DNA of 37,561 bases, taken from positions 1-37,561 of the forward strand of contig JAITAP010000014.1 of assembly GCA_031284065.1 (NCBI GenBank). Direction: 5' to 3'. The DNA is from Prevotellaceae bacterium (GTDB taxonomy: Bacteria > Bacteroidota > Bacteroidia > Bacteroidales > UBA932). Within the stretch, counting starts at the first letter, position 1. The number at the start of each line of letters is the position of its first letter. Position numbers and translations under genes: made by a program. Under the pieces are notes generated by a model that was given only the letters and a program-made list of their open reading frames with translations, was not told the DNA's origin and did not search any database. Below are positions 14,490-22,296 of the stretch, in pieces.

Positions 14490-14859
14490 ATGTTTAGGAG
14501 ACATTCCTACGGAATGTGGTAGCTTGGGGGAGGCGCGGCATTTTCTACCGAGCGTTCCATCCCTAACGGGATGGCGCAAGCGTCGCCAATCCGCTGTCGC
14601 CGCCGCCATCGCCAATCCGCCGCCGCGCTTCGCGTCCCTCTCCCCCCTCCCGTCATTCCGACCGGAGCGCGTGAGGCACGAGCGCGCGTAGTGGAGGAAC
14701 CTCCCGCCACAACGCACCCCCGCGCTCGGTGGTTAGGGGGGAGATTGGCTGCGCCGAGCTCCAATTCCCCGTAGGGGAATAATAGAAAATGACGATGCTA
14801 TTAAAGCCCTACGGGCGAGGCTAACGGCGAAAGCGGGCGATGGTCGTTTTTCTATTGCT
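14490..14859. repeat. Repeat island: dispersed palindromic elements
   Basis: No gene is seen between xseB and 15123. Elements recognised in order: CATTCCTACGGAATG near 14509; a 36-bp unit at 14542-14577 that recurs exactly, inverted, at 36651-36686; a GTCATTCCGACCGGAGCG...GGAGGAACCTCCC block at 14651-14708 that recurs at 36935-36992; and ATTCCCCGTAGGGGAAT near 14763, shared with copy 1. Short frames across this DNA are translated repeats. Confidence 0.75.
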
Positions 14860-15043
14860 ATTATTGCCCTACGGGCAATCGGGACGGGTGCGATACACGT
14901 TTTTTTATTGATATTATTGCCCTACGGGCAATCGGGACGGGTGCGATGGTCGTTTTTCTATTGATATTATTGCCCTGCGGGCAATCGGGACGGGTGTGAT
15001 ACACGTTTTTCTATTGATATTATTGCCCTGCGGGCAATTGAGA
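14860..15043. repeat. 53-bp tandem repeat, about 3.5 units
   Basis: Units begin at 14860, 14913, 14966 and 15019, exactly 53 bases apart. Each opens with the palindrome ATTGCCC(T/G)-ACGGGCAAT or its TGCGGGCAAT variant. A GGGACGGGTG segment and then a variable GATACACG or GATGGTCG piece and a T-run follow. A diverged unit precedes them from about 14798. Confidence 0.85.
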
Positions 15044-15080
15044 CGCAACCAACTGAAAATATTTATTAGGTCTTGCACAA

Positions 15081-15108
15081 CTTTTAACTTTTAACTTTTA
15101 ATTTTTAA
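15081..15108. repeat. Heptad microsatellite upstream of the PEP-binding protein gene
   Basis: CTTTTAA is repeated three times followed by TTTTTAA (four 7-base units), ending 15 bases before the start codon at 15123. Confidence 0.7.
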
Positions 15109-15122
15109 CTACCAATTAAAAA

Positions 15123-18098
15123 ATGCCTTCTCTTCCCAGCATCCGGCAGCTATACTTTAAGGATACCTCCTTTGCCAACCTGATGAATCGCCGCATCTAC
15201 AACATCCTGCTCATCGCCAGCCGGTACGACATCTTCATGCTGGAGGACGACGGGCGGGTGGACGAGCAAATTTTCAACGAGTACGTTTCGCTCAGCCTGC
15301 GCTACCCGCCTCGCTTCACGCAGGCGTCAACGGAGGCGGAGGCGCTGGCGCTGCTGCGGGAGCGGCCGTTTGAGCTTATCATCAGTATGCCCGGCGGCGA
15401 CAGCGATACCTTTGAGCAGGCAAAGCGCATCAAGGCGCAGCACGCCAACATCCCTATCGTGGTGCTCACGCCCTTTTCACGCGCCGTTTCGCAGCGCATC
15501 GCCAACGAAGACCTTAGCGCCATAGACTACGTGTTCAGCTGGCTGGGCAACACCAACCTGCTCATGGCCATCATCAAGCTCATAGAAGACCGCATGAACG
15601 TTGAGAACGACGTGAGCGAGGCGGGCGTGCAGGTGCTACTCTTCGTGGAAGACTCCATCCGCTTTTACTCCTCCATTTTGCCGCACCTCTACCAAGTCAT
15701 TTTCAAGCAGTCGCGCTCGTTTATGACCGAAGCGCTCAACGACCACCAGCGTATGCTCCGTATGCGCGGCCGGCCAAAAATCATGCTGGCGCGAACTTAC
15801 GAGGAGGCTGTGGCGATATACAGCCGCTACAGGGACAACATGCTGGGGGTAATATCGGACGCCAGCTTTGAGCGGAACGGGAAAAAGGACAAGCTGGCGG
15901 GGGTTGACCTCTGCCGCTACATCCGCGCTGTTGACAAGTTTGTGCCGTTCCTGCTGCAATCGTCGGAGAGCGAAAACGTCCGCTACGCCAACGAAATGAG
16001 CGTGGGGTTTATCAACAAAAATTCCAAAACGCTGGAGCTGGAGCTGCGCGACCACATGAAAAACGACTTCGGGTTTGGCGACTTCATCTTCCGCGACCCC
16101 GATACGGGGCAGGAGGTGGCGCGCGTGAGCACCCTGCGCGAAATGCAGGACAGCATTTTCGACGTCCCCGACGAGTCGCTCATTTACCACATCTCCAACA
16201 ACCACATTTCGCGCTGGCTTTACTCCCGCGCCATCTTCCCCGTAGCCGAGTTCCTCAAGAGCATTATTTTTGAGGGAGACAGCGACCTTGCTCAGGTGCG
16301 CCAAATCATTTTTGACGCTATTGTGCAGTACCGCAAGATAAAGAATCGCGGCGTGGTGGCGGTTTTCCAGCGCGACAGGTTCGACCGCTACTCCAACTTT
16401 GCCCGCATTGGCGAGGGGTCGATGGGGGGAAAGGCGCGGGGGCTGGCGTTCCTCGACTCGCTCATCAAGCGCAACGCTTCGCTCAGCGAAATGGACATGC
16501 TGGACGTTGCCGTCCCCAAAACGGTGGCGCTCTGCACCGACATTTTCGACGAGTTTATGGAGCAAAACAAGCTGTATCCCATTGCGCTGTGCGTTATTCC
16601 GGATGAGGAGATGCTTCAGCATTTTCTCCGCGCCAAGCTGCCGCGCCGCCTCATAGCCGATTTCCTCGCCTTTATTGAGGCAATAGACTCGCCCATTGCC
16701 GTGCGCTCGTCGAGCCTGCTGGAGGATTCGCACTACCAGCCGTTTGCCGGAATTTACAACACCTACATGATTCCCTACGTAAAGGGGAGCAAGACCGGCA
16801 CGCTAAGTATGCTCCGCGAGGCCATCAAGGGCGTGTATGCGTCGGCATTTTTCAGGGACAGCAAGGCGTACATGGCGGCAACGTCCAACGTGATTGACAA
16901 CGAAAAAATGGCCATCGTGCTGCAAGAGGTGTGCGGCAGCGCCTGCGGGCAGCGCTACTACCCTTCGTTTTCGGGCGTGGCGCGCTCCGTCAACTTTTAC
17001 CCCATAGCGCCGGAGCTGCCGGAGGACGGCGTGGCAAACATCGCGCTGGGGCTTGGAAAGTACATTGTGGACGGCGGCGTAACGCTCCGCTTTTCGCCGC
17101 GGCATCCGCAAAATATTTTGCAGCTGAGCACGCTCGACCTTGCGCTGCGCGAAACGCAAACCAAGTTCTACGCGCTCGACCTCTCAAAAAAGAATTTCGC
17201 CCTGCAACCCGACGATGCGTCTAACCTGCTCAAGCTGCCCGTGTCCGAAGCCGAAAAAGACGGCACGCTGCGCCTCATTGCCTCCACCTACGACCCCGCC
17301 GACCAGCTAATCCGCGACGGGCTGTACGAGGGCGGACGAAAAATTATCTCCTTTGCCAACATTTTGCAGCACGGCGCGGCGCCCATTGCGCAGGCGCTGG
17401 ACAGGGTGCTTCAGGTGGGGCACAGCGAAATGGGACGACACGTGGAAATAGAGCTCGCCGTGAACCTTTCCCTCGACAGCAGCAAGCCCAGCACGCTCTA
17501 CCTCCTGCAAATACGCCCGGTGGTCGATAGCCGCGAGGTGATAACCGAAAACCTTGCCGACGTGCCGCAGGAGCAGCTCATCATCGGCACGGAGAACGCC
17601 CTGGGGCACGGCGCTACCGGCGACGTGTGCGACGTGGTGTACGTAAAGCCCGAAAACTTTAGCGCGTCCAACAACCAGCTCATAGCGTACGAAATCGAAA
17701 ACATCAACCGCCGGCTGACGGAGGAGGGGAGGGGCTACGTGCTGGCGGGTCCCGGACGCTGGGGCAGCAGCGACGCAAGCTTGGGTATTCCGGTCAAGTG
17801 GCCGCACATATCGGGGGCGCGGCTCATTGTGGAGGCGGGGCTTACCTCCTACCGCATTGACCCGAGCCAGGGCACGCACTTTTTCCACAACCTCACCTCG
17901 CTGCGCGTGGGCTACTTCACCGTGAACCCCTACCTGAAGGAGGGCGGCGGCTTTTACGACGTGGCGTTTCTCGACGCGCAGCCCGCCGTTACCGAAACGG
18001 CATACCTCCGGCACGTGCGCTTTGAAAAGCCCGTTGTGATAAAGATTGACGGGAAAAAAGGTCGGGGCGTGGTGATGAAGCCGACAGGCGAGGAGTAA
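15123..18098 (+). CDS. PEP/pyruvate-binding-domain protein with receiver-like N-terminal domains
   Basis: This protein has 991 residues. Two receiver-like alpha/beta domains occupy about residues 25-150 (NILLIASRYD...FELIISMPG...IPIVVLTPFSR) and 168-310 (VQVLLFVEDS...LGVISDASF...VPFLLQSSES). Only the second keeps an acidic pair and a central Asp. A PPDK-type ATP-grasp domain follows: GEGSMGGKARGLAFL (about 430), SPIAVRSSSLLEDS (about 523-536), a SGVARSVNFYP segment and LLQIRPV (about 793). The C-terminal part has GPGRWGSSDASLGIPV (about 876). The mobile phosphohistidine domain and the TIM-barrel PEP domain of PEP synthase are absent, so it cannot be an ordinary PEP synthase. Such proteins occur in Bacteroidota without known function. 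It is preceded by repeats and has no operon partner. Confidence 0.75.
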   Translation: MPSLPSIRQLYFKDTSFANLMNRRIYNILLIASRYDIFMLEDDGRVDEQIFNEYVSLSLRYPPRFTQASTEAEALALLRERPFELIISMPGGDSDTFEQAKRIKAQHANIPIVVLTPFSRAVSQRIANEDLSAIDYVFSWLGNTNLLMAIIKLIEDRMNVENDVSEAGVQVLLFVEDSIRFYSSILPHLYQVIFKQSRSFMTEALNDHQRMLRMRGRPKIMLARTYEEAVAIYSRYRDNMLGVISDASFERNGKKDKLAGVDLCRYIRAVDKFVPFLLQSSESENVRYANEMSVGFINKNSKTLELELRDHMKNDFGFGDFIFRDPDTGQEVARVSTLREMQDSIFDVPDESLIYHISNNHISRWLYSRAIFPVAEFLKSIIFEGDSDLAQVRQIIFDAIVQYRKIKNRGVVAVFQRDRFDRYSNFARIGEGSMGGKARGLAFLDSLIKRNASLSEMDMLDVAVPKTVALCTDIFDEFMEQNKLYPIALCVIPDEEMLQHFLRAKLPRRLIADFLAFIEAIDSPIAVRSSSLLEDSHYQPFAGIYNTYMIPYVKGSKTGTLSMLREAIKGVYASAFFRDSKAYMAATSNVIDNEKMAIVLQEVCGSACGQRYYPSFSGVARSVNFYPIAPELPEDGVANIALGLGKYIVDGGVTLRFSPRHPQNILQLSTLDLALRETQTKFYALDLSKKNFALQPDDASNLLKLPVSEAEKDGTLRLIASTYDPADQLIRDGLYEGGRKIISFANILQHGAAPIAQALDRVLQVGHSEMGRHVEIELAVNLSLDSSKPSTLYLLQIRPVVDSREVITENLADVPQEQLIIGTENALGHGATGDVCDVVYVKPENFSASNNQLIAYEIENINRRLTEEGRGYVLAGPGRWGSSDASLGIPVKWPHISGARLIVEAGLTSYRIDPSQGTHFFHNLTSLRVGYFTVNPYLKEGGGFYDVAFLDAQPAVTETAYLRHVRFEKPVVIKIDGKKGRGVVMKPTGEE

Positions 18099-18322
18099 CC
18101 CAAAATGTTCGCCCTGCAAGCAACGCTCTATAACCTTGACAAACCTCGACTTTTAGTAAGCTCTGCTTTTGTCCCGGTCGCAAGCCTTTAGCCCCAAAAA
18201 GACTTGTGCTGACAGGCATAGCCGGAAGGGCAGCTTTGAAGCACAGCCCGAACTTCTACCCTGACTGCCCGGCGCACTTTGGAGAGCGCCATCTGGCGAT
18301 ACCGGCGTTCTGGGAAGGGTAG
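18099..18322. other. Intergenic region with several hairpins, unidentified
   Basis: This gap separates convergent genes. It contains CTACCCT (18256-18262) pairing with AGGGTAG (18316-18322) around GGCGC/GCGCC (18271-18290) and CGCCA-TC-TGGCG hairpins. Further upstream TTGTGCT pairs with AGCACAG. A GGTCGCAAGCCTTTAGCC piece resembles GGTCGTAAGGCTTTAGCC at about 36596. It may be an RNA, a terminator region or repeat DNA. Confidence 0.35.
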
Positions 18323-18859
18323 TTAGAACTGAATATTGAATCGCCCAATGTAGTGGTCAAAAAAGGCGGGGTTTACGTTGGTCAGGTTCATCAGCTCCGG
18401 CTCGCTAATGTTGCCGCTCACTTCTATGCAGTAGCAGGAGGGGTCGCTATCGTTTGGGTAATTTTTGTCGGTTTTGCTTAGCAGCAAAATCAGCGAATCC
18501 ATAGCTTTCGTTTGATTTTTCACCCCGAAAATTTTCAGGCAATGCCCGTCCCGCTCTACGTTCAGCAGCAGCACGTAGTCCGACTTGCCCAGCCGCTCGG
18601 CAAAATCGTCGAGCGCCAGCTTTGTTGGCAGGCGGTAAATGTGGACGTTGTCCACCGTTTTCAAAAAATTTTTCAGCGTGGCCTCCTCTGCGCGGTTTTC
18701 GTCAAGAAAGGGGGTGAGCATTGTTGGGTAGATGCTTATCTGGTGCACCGGCACGCCTAAGGAAACAATGTTTTTTTGCACATCAAAGCGTTTGGTCTGC
18801 GAGTAGCTGCAACCAAAAAACAGCCCCAAAACAACCGGTGCAAAGGGCAATACGGGCAT
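18323..18859 (-). CDS. Putative lipoprotein, DUF4252-like
   Basis: From the ATG at 18859 the protein is 178 residues. It begins MPVLPFAPVVLGLFFGC, a lipoprotein signal peptide with the lipidated Cys in LFFGC. A frame starting 8 codons earlier spoils the signal and is less likely. The mature part has two alternating alpha/beta segments (FLKTVDNVHIYRLP, then SDYVLLLNVERDGHCLKIFGV) and ends with a SGNISEPELMNLTN segment. This is reminiscent of DUF4252 lipoproteins of Bacteroidota, whose C-terminus carries a xGNxxxxDLxxL pattern. Function is unknown. It is likely anchored in the envelope. A -7 element lies upstream on the minus strand. Confidence 0.55.
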   Translation of the reverse strand: MPVLPFAPVVLGLFFGCSYSQTKRFDVQKNIVSLGVPVHQISIYPTMLTPFLDENRAEEATLKNFLKTVDNVHIYRLPTKLALDDFAERLGKSDYVLLLNVERDGHCLKIFGVKNQTKAMDSLILLLSKTDKNYPNDSDPSCYCIEVSGNISEPELMNLTNVNPAFFDHYIGRFNIQF

Positions 18860-18906
18860 ACTATGGCGAACAGAAGCGTACAAAGTGTTTTTGATTATAA
18901 GTTGAA

Positions 18907-18914
18907 CAAAATTA
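18907..18914 (-). promoter_or_regulatory. -7 element upstream of the lipoprotein gene
   Basis: TAATTTTG on the minus strand fits TAnnTTTG and lies about 50 bases before the start at 18859. The -33 element is not clear. Confidence 0.4.
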
Positions 18915-19012
18915 CATCCCGCAACCCAATTTTCGGGCAGGATTGGCGCGAAAAATGTTACATTCTCCTAAAGAAAAAAAAGCTGCCGGCAATACATTCC
19001 GAATTTTTGAGG

Positions 19013-19423
19013 CTATTTGTCAAAGTGAGGCGCAAGAATAGCTGCCAAAACTTGAGGAATACGGCACGGTCTGTGGGTTGCCTCGTTCACGAAAACAAGC
19101 GTGAGCTCCGCTTCATTGATGAGCTTTTCGTCTTGGTTGCGTAGCTGGTAGTGAAAAATAATGCGCGCTCCGGGAAATTGTTTTATCGTTACGCGAACGG
19201 TCAGCAGGTCGTCGTAGTACGCCGGCGCAATGTACCGGACGTGCATTTCCGTTACCGGCATCATAATGCCCTGCCGCTCGAGCCCTACGTATGAAATGCC
19301 TGCGCTGCGCAGCATTTCGGTACGCGCTTCTTCGTAGTACAGGGGGTAGCAGCCGTGATACACTACCCCCATCTTGTCTGTTTCGCCGTAGCGTACTCGT
19401 ATTTTATGCTCGTAGCTGTACAT
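19013..19423 (-). CDS. Acyl-CoA thioesterase, YbgC/4HBT family
   Basis: This is a 136-residue single hot-dog domain. The N-terminal signature RVRYGETDKMGVVYHGCYPLYYEEAR contains the catalytic-loop pattern D-x-x-G-V-V-Y-x-x-x-Y of the 4-hydroxybenzoyl-CoA thioesterase/YbgC family. The catalytic Asp is in GETDKMG. These cytoplasmic enzymes hydrolyse acyl-CoA thioesters; the natural substrate cannot be told from sequence. It lies 40 bases downstream of the serine hydrolase gene on the same strand and may share its transcript with hisH and hisF. Confidence 0.88.
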   Translation of the reverse strand: MYSYEHKIRVRYGETDKMGVVYHGCYPLYYEEARTEMLRSAGISYVGLERQGIMMPVTEMHVRYIAPAYYDDLLTVRVTIKQFPGARIIFHYQLRNQDEKLINEAELTLVFVNEATHRPCRIPQVLAAILAPHFDK

Positions 19424-19463
19424 ATTTACTGGTATTGATTGATATTCTATTCCTAATTCAGCT

Positions 19464-20768
19464 TCACCTGCACCGTCCGCTGCCCGCTATGCGCGGCTCA
19501 TTTTCCATTGCACGCAGCAGGTCCTGCATCATGTTTTCCACCTCAAAGGGGAAGTCTGCCCCTTTTTTTGAGGAAGTATTGGTAACGAAAGCCCAGCGCC
19601 ATCCGCTTGTGTCGCGCACAACCGCAGCCGAAGTCCCGATAAGGGTTCCTGTTCGTATCCAGCGGCGTTCGTCCGCCATTCGCCACCCCAAAGGGTCAAA
19701 AACCGAATCGCAGCGCGCCATTGCCGCTACCGACTCCGGCGATAGAATGTCGGGGATTTCCGGCTTGCCGTCTATGCAGAGCGCAAAGCGCAGCAGCGCT
19801 ACCGGCGAGGCTACCCAGCCACCCGCCGCGCCAAGCGTGCGCATGTCGTACCCGCCCTCGCACTTCGGCACGTACAGGCGGGGATTGTCAAATGCCGCTA
19901 CGGGCTTTGCGCCGGGCGCATCGTAGTAGCACACTTCGTTGGCGTAGCGGTCGCGCGGGTAGCTGTTGCCCAGCCGCATGTTTGTAATGCCCATTGGCGT
20001 GAGCAACGCCTCGCGCACGTAGTCTTCGTAAGCAACGCCCGTAATCTTTTCGATGACGCAGCCCAGCACGGCGTAGCCAAAGTTGGAGTACTCGCTGTGG
20101 TCGCCTGCCTCAAAGTCCAGCGGCCTGCCCAGCACAAAGCAAATAATATCCTTAATGCCCACAGGCGGCGGGACGCGGAGTTCGCCTGCAATGGCGTGCC
20201 CCATGAACATCGGGTCGTCCCCTTGCGAGGCGTCCCAGCCGGCGGAGTGCTCCAGCAGGTGTCTTACGGTGATTTGCAGCGTGCGCTTATCGCAGATTTC
20301 GCAGGAAACAAAATCGCCCAAAATTCCTTCGCTGCCGAACACCTTGTCGTCCAAATTCAGCTTTCCCTGCTCTGCCAGCGCCATAATTGCGGTTGCCGTA
20401 ACCAGCTTGGATACGCTTGCCACGCGAAAAACATGGGTAGGGGTTACCTCCGTTCTCTGCTTCACGTCGGCGTAGCCAAAGCCTTTTGCGTACAGCAACC
20501 GGCCATCCTTTGCAACGGCGAGCGACGCGCCGTTAATTTTCCATTTCTTCAAAAAAAGCGATACCGCTTCATTCACGCTGTCAAACGCCGGAGCGCTGCA
20601 TGTTTCGTTGGTCAGGCACGGAATGGGGGACAGCGGAAAGGGTGAATACGATGAATCTCCTTCGCTTTCCCTGTGGCAGGCGCGCGTAAAAAAAAGCGTG
20701 AGGCACGCCAGCCCCGCCACCGCAGCAACCCCCGCTGCATAAAATATTTTCCGCTTGCTTCTCAACAA
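19464..20768 (-). CDS. Serine hydrolase, beta-lactamase/class C PBP fold
   Basis: This is a 434-residue protein. An N-terminal basic stretch and hydrophobic segment (about 8-30) ending in Cys31 gives either a signal anchor or, less surely, a lipoprotein. The catalytic domain shows FRVASVSKLVTATA (Ser-x-x-Lys motif SVSK), YSNFGYAVLG (Tyr-x-Asn) and a GTLIG stretch near the end that may supply the third motif. This is the AmpC/EstB/D-Ala-D-Ala carboxypeptidase fold. The enzyme is expected in the periplasm and may act on peptidoglycan peptides or esters; antibiotic resistance is not implied. The start is a TTG at 20768 (a second TTG follows immediately). It begins 9 bases after hisF ends, so it is probably co-transcribed. 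Confidence 0.85.
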   Translation of the reverse strand: MLRSKRKIFYAAGVAAVAGLACLTLFFTRACHRESEGDSSYSPFPLSPIPCLTNETCSAPAFDSVNEAVSLFLKKWKINGASLAVAKDGRLLYAKGFGYADVKQRTEVTPTHVFRVASVSKLVTATAIMALAEQGKLNLDDKVFGSEGILGDFVSCEICDKRTLQITVRHLLEHSAGWDASQGDDPMFMGHAIAGELRVPPPVGIKDIICFVLGRPLDFEAGDHSEYSNFGYAVLGCVIEKITGVAYEDYVREALLTPMGITNMRLGNSYPRDRYANEVCYYDAPGAKPVAAFDNPRLYVPKCEGGYDMRTLGAAGGWVASPVALLRFALCIDGKPEIPDILSPESVAAMARCDSVFDPLGWRMADERRWIRTGTLIGTSAAVVRDTSGWRWAFVTNTSSKKGADFPFEVENMMQDLLRAMENEPRIAGSGRCR

Positions 20769-20777
20769 CCTGATTTT

Positions 20778-21557
20778 TTATTCCTGATTCCTAAATTTTT
20801 CGCTCCTTCTCACCGCAATTCCTTTTTCCGCCAAATATTTTTTCAGCGCGGAGATTTCCAGCTCTTTGAAGTGAAAAAGGCTGGCGGCAAGCGCGGCGTC
20901 GGCTTTACCTTTGGTAAATGCTTCCTCAAAATGCTGCATGTTGCCTGCGCCGCCGGAGGCGATTACCGGAATACCCAGCGATTCGGAGAGCTGCGCCAGC
21001 GCGTCGCACGCAAAGCCCTGCTTTACGCCGTCGTGGTTCATGCTGGTAAAAAGTATTTCGCCTGCGCCGCGATTTTCGGCTTCCTTTGCCCAGCTGAACA
21101 AATCCTTACCGGTGGAGATTCGCCCGCCGTTCAGGTAGCACGTCCAGCGGCCGTGCTCAAGCTTTGCGTCAATGGCGCACGTAACCACTTGGTTGCCGAA
21201 ATTTTTTGCAATCTCGTCAATAAGCTCCGGACGGCGGAGCGCGGCAGAATTTACCGACACCTTGTCCGCGCCGGCGGAGAGCAGCTCCGCCACGTCCCGC
21301 AGCTCGTTGATACCGCCGCCCACCGTAAACGGAATGTTTATGCGCCGCGCAATTTTTTTCACCAGCTCGGCAAATGTTTTTCGCTCCTCGTGCGAGGCGG
21401 TAATATCCAAAAACACCAGCTCGTCCGCACCCTCGCGGCTGTAGGCTGCGCCCAGCTCCACCGCGTCGCCCGCATCGCGAATGTTGACAAAGTTAACGCC
21501 TTTTACGGTGCGCCCGTTTCTAATGTCAAGACAGGGAATGATACGTTTGGCAAGCAT
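20778..21557 (-). CDS. hisF: Imidazole glycerol phosphate synthase, cyclase subunit HisF
   Basis: This 259-residue TIM-barrel protein has the full set of HisF marks: IIPCLDIRNGRTVKGVNF with catalytic D11, TVGGGINEL, CAIDAK with catalytic D130, the TSMNHDGVKQGF loop and IASGGAGN. With HisH it converts PRFAR plus ammonia into IGP and AICAR in histidine synthesis. hisH lies upstream with a 106-base gap that contains only short repeats, not hisA, which usually sits between them. The C-terminus ends in a basic RRSEKFRNQE tail. Confidence 0.96.
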   Translation of the reverse strand: MLAKRIIPCLDIRNGRTVKGVNFVNIRDAGDAVELGAAYSREGADELVFLDITASHEERKTFAELVKKIARRINIPFTVGGGINELRDVAELLSAGADKVSVNSAALRRPELIDEIAKNFGNQVVTCAIDAKLEHGRWTCYLNGGRISTGKDLFSWAKEAENRGAGEILFTSMNHDGVKQGFACDALAQLSESLGIPVIASGGAGNMQHFEEAFTKGKADAALAASLFHFKELEISALKKYLAEKGIAVRRSEKFRNQE

Positions 21558-21663
21558 TTAAATTTACAGAATTACAGAATTAATACAGAATTTACGCATA
21601 AATCCATCACAATACCCCTCGCTCCACTCTTCACCCTACCTACAGCTAACTTCCCCAACTCCC

Positions 21664-22248
21664 TCAGCTCTTCAAAAAATTCTTCAAGATTTGTTCGCCT
21701 ACCTGTGCGCTTTTTTCGGGGTGGAACTGTACGGCGTAAAAATTATCCTTGTGCAGCGCGGCGCTAAAGGGCTGCGCGTAGCTGGTGGTAGCGATGGTAT
21801 GTGCGCCAACCTGCGCACAGTAGCTGTGAACGTAGTACACGTAGGGCTCTTTTTCCAGCCCTGCAAACAGCGGAGAGTCTTTTGCTTGAATGGTATTCCA
21901 TCCGATATGCGGAATCTTGTGCTCGCCCGGATTGAAGCGGCTTACGCGCTCGTCAAATACGCCGAGGCACTCCGTGTCGTCTTCTTCGGAGTACGCGCAT
22001 AAGAGCTGCAATCCAATGCAAATGCCCAGCGTGGGCTGCCTCAAGCTGCGGATAAGCGTATCCAGGCCATGCTCGCGCAGGTACCGCATGGTTGTACCCG
22101 CCTCGCCAACTCCCGGAAAAATAACCTTGTCGGCGGCGCGAATTACGTCGGGATTGTCGGTAACCACAGCCTCCCGGCCTATTCGCCTCATCGCATTTTC
22201 CACCGAAAAAATATTCCCGGCGTTGTACTTAATAATTGCTACGCTCAA
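21664..22248 (-). CDS. hisH: Imidazole glycerol phosphate synthase, glutaminase subunit HisH
   Basis: This is a 194-residue class I glutamine amidotransferase. The nucleophile is C77 in GICIGLQLL, and H176 and E178 in QFHPEKS complete the triad. PGVGEAG forms the oxyanion-strand region. It supplies ammonia to HisF. Translation appears to begin at a TTG at 22248, because no in-frame ATG lies between the upstream stop and the conserved SVAIIKYNAGN start. Expression is likely from the minus strand with hisF and the two genes beyond. Confidence 0.95.
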   Translation of the reverse strand: MSVAIIKYNAGNIFSVENAMRRIGREAVVTDNPDVIRAADKVIFPGVGEAGTTMRYLREHGLDTLIRSLRQPTLGICIGLQLLCAYSEEDDTECLGVFDERVSRFNPGEHKIPHIGWNTIQAKDSPLFAGLEKEPYVYYVHSYCAQVGAHTIATTSYAQPFSAALHKDNFYAVQFHPEKSAQVGEQILKNFLKS

Positions 22249-22296
22249 TGAACTCTTAGTTTAAAAAAAAATATTCCGGTATTTTCAAGCCGTTTG

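Noticed and set aside
14507..14774. Overlapping short ORFs in both strands of the first repeat island
   Set aside because: They are low-complexity Arg/Ala/Pro translations of palindromic repeats.
14860..15043. Possible CRISPR array
   Set aside because: The period is 53 bases with nearly the whole unit conserved, so there are no unique spacers, and no cas genes are present.
18200..18250. SRP (4.5S) RNA because of a GACAGG...CCGGAAGG motif
   Set aside because: Extra bases separate the two sides of the helix 8 loop, and the 3' AGCA side is not in place, so the diagnostic domain does not form.
19464..20768. Antibiotic-resistance beta-lactamase
   Set aside because: The fold and Ser-x-x-Lys motif are shared with many housekeeping esterases and peptidases; nothing in the sequence shows drug hydrolysis.
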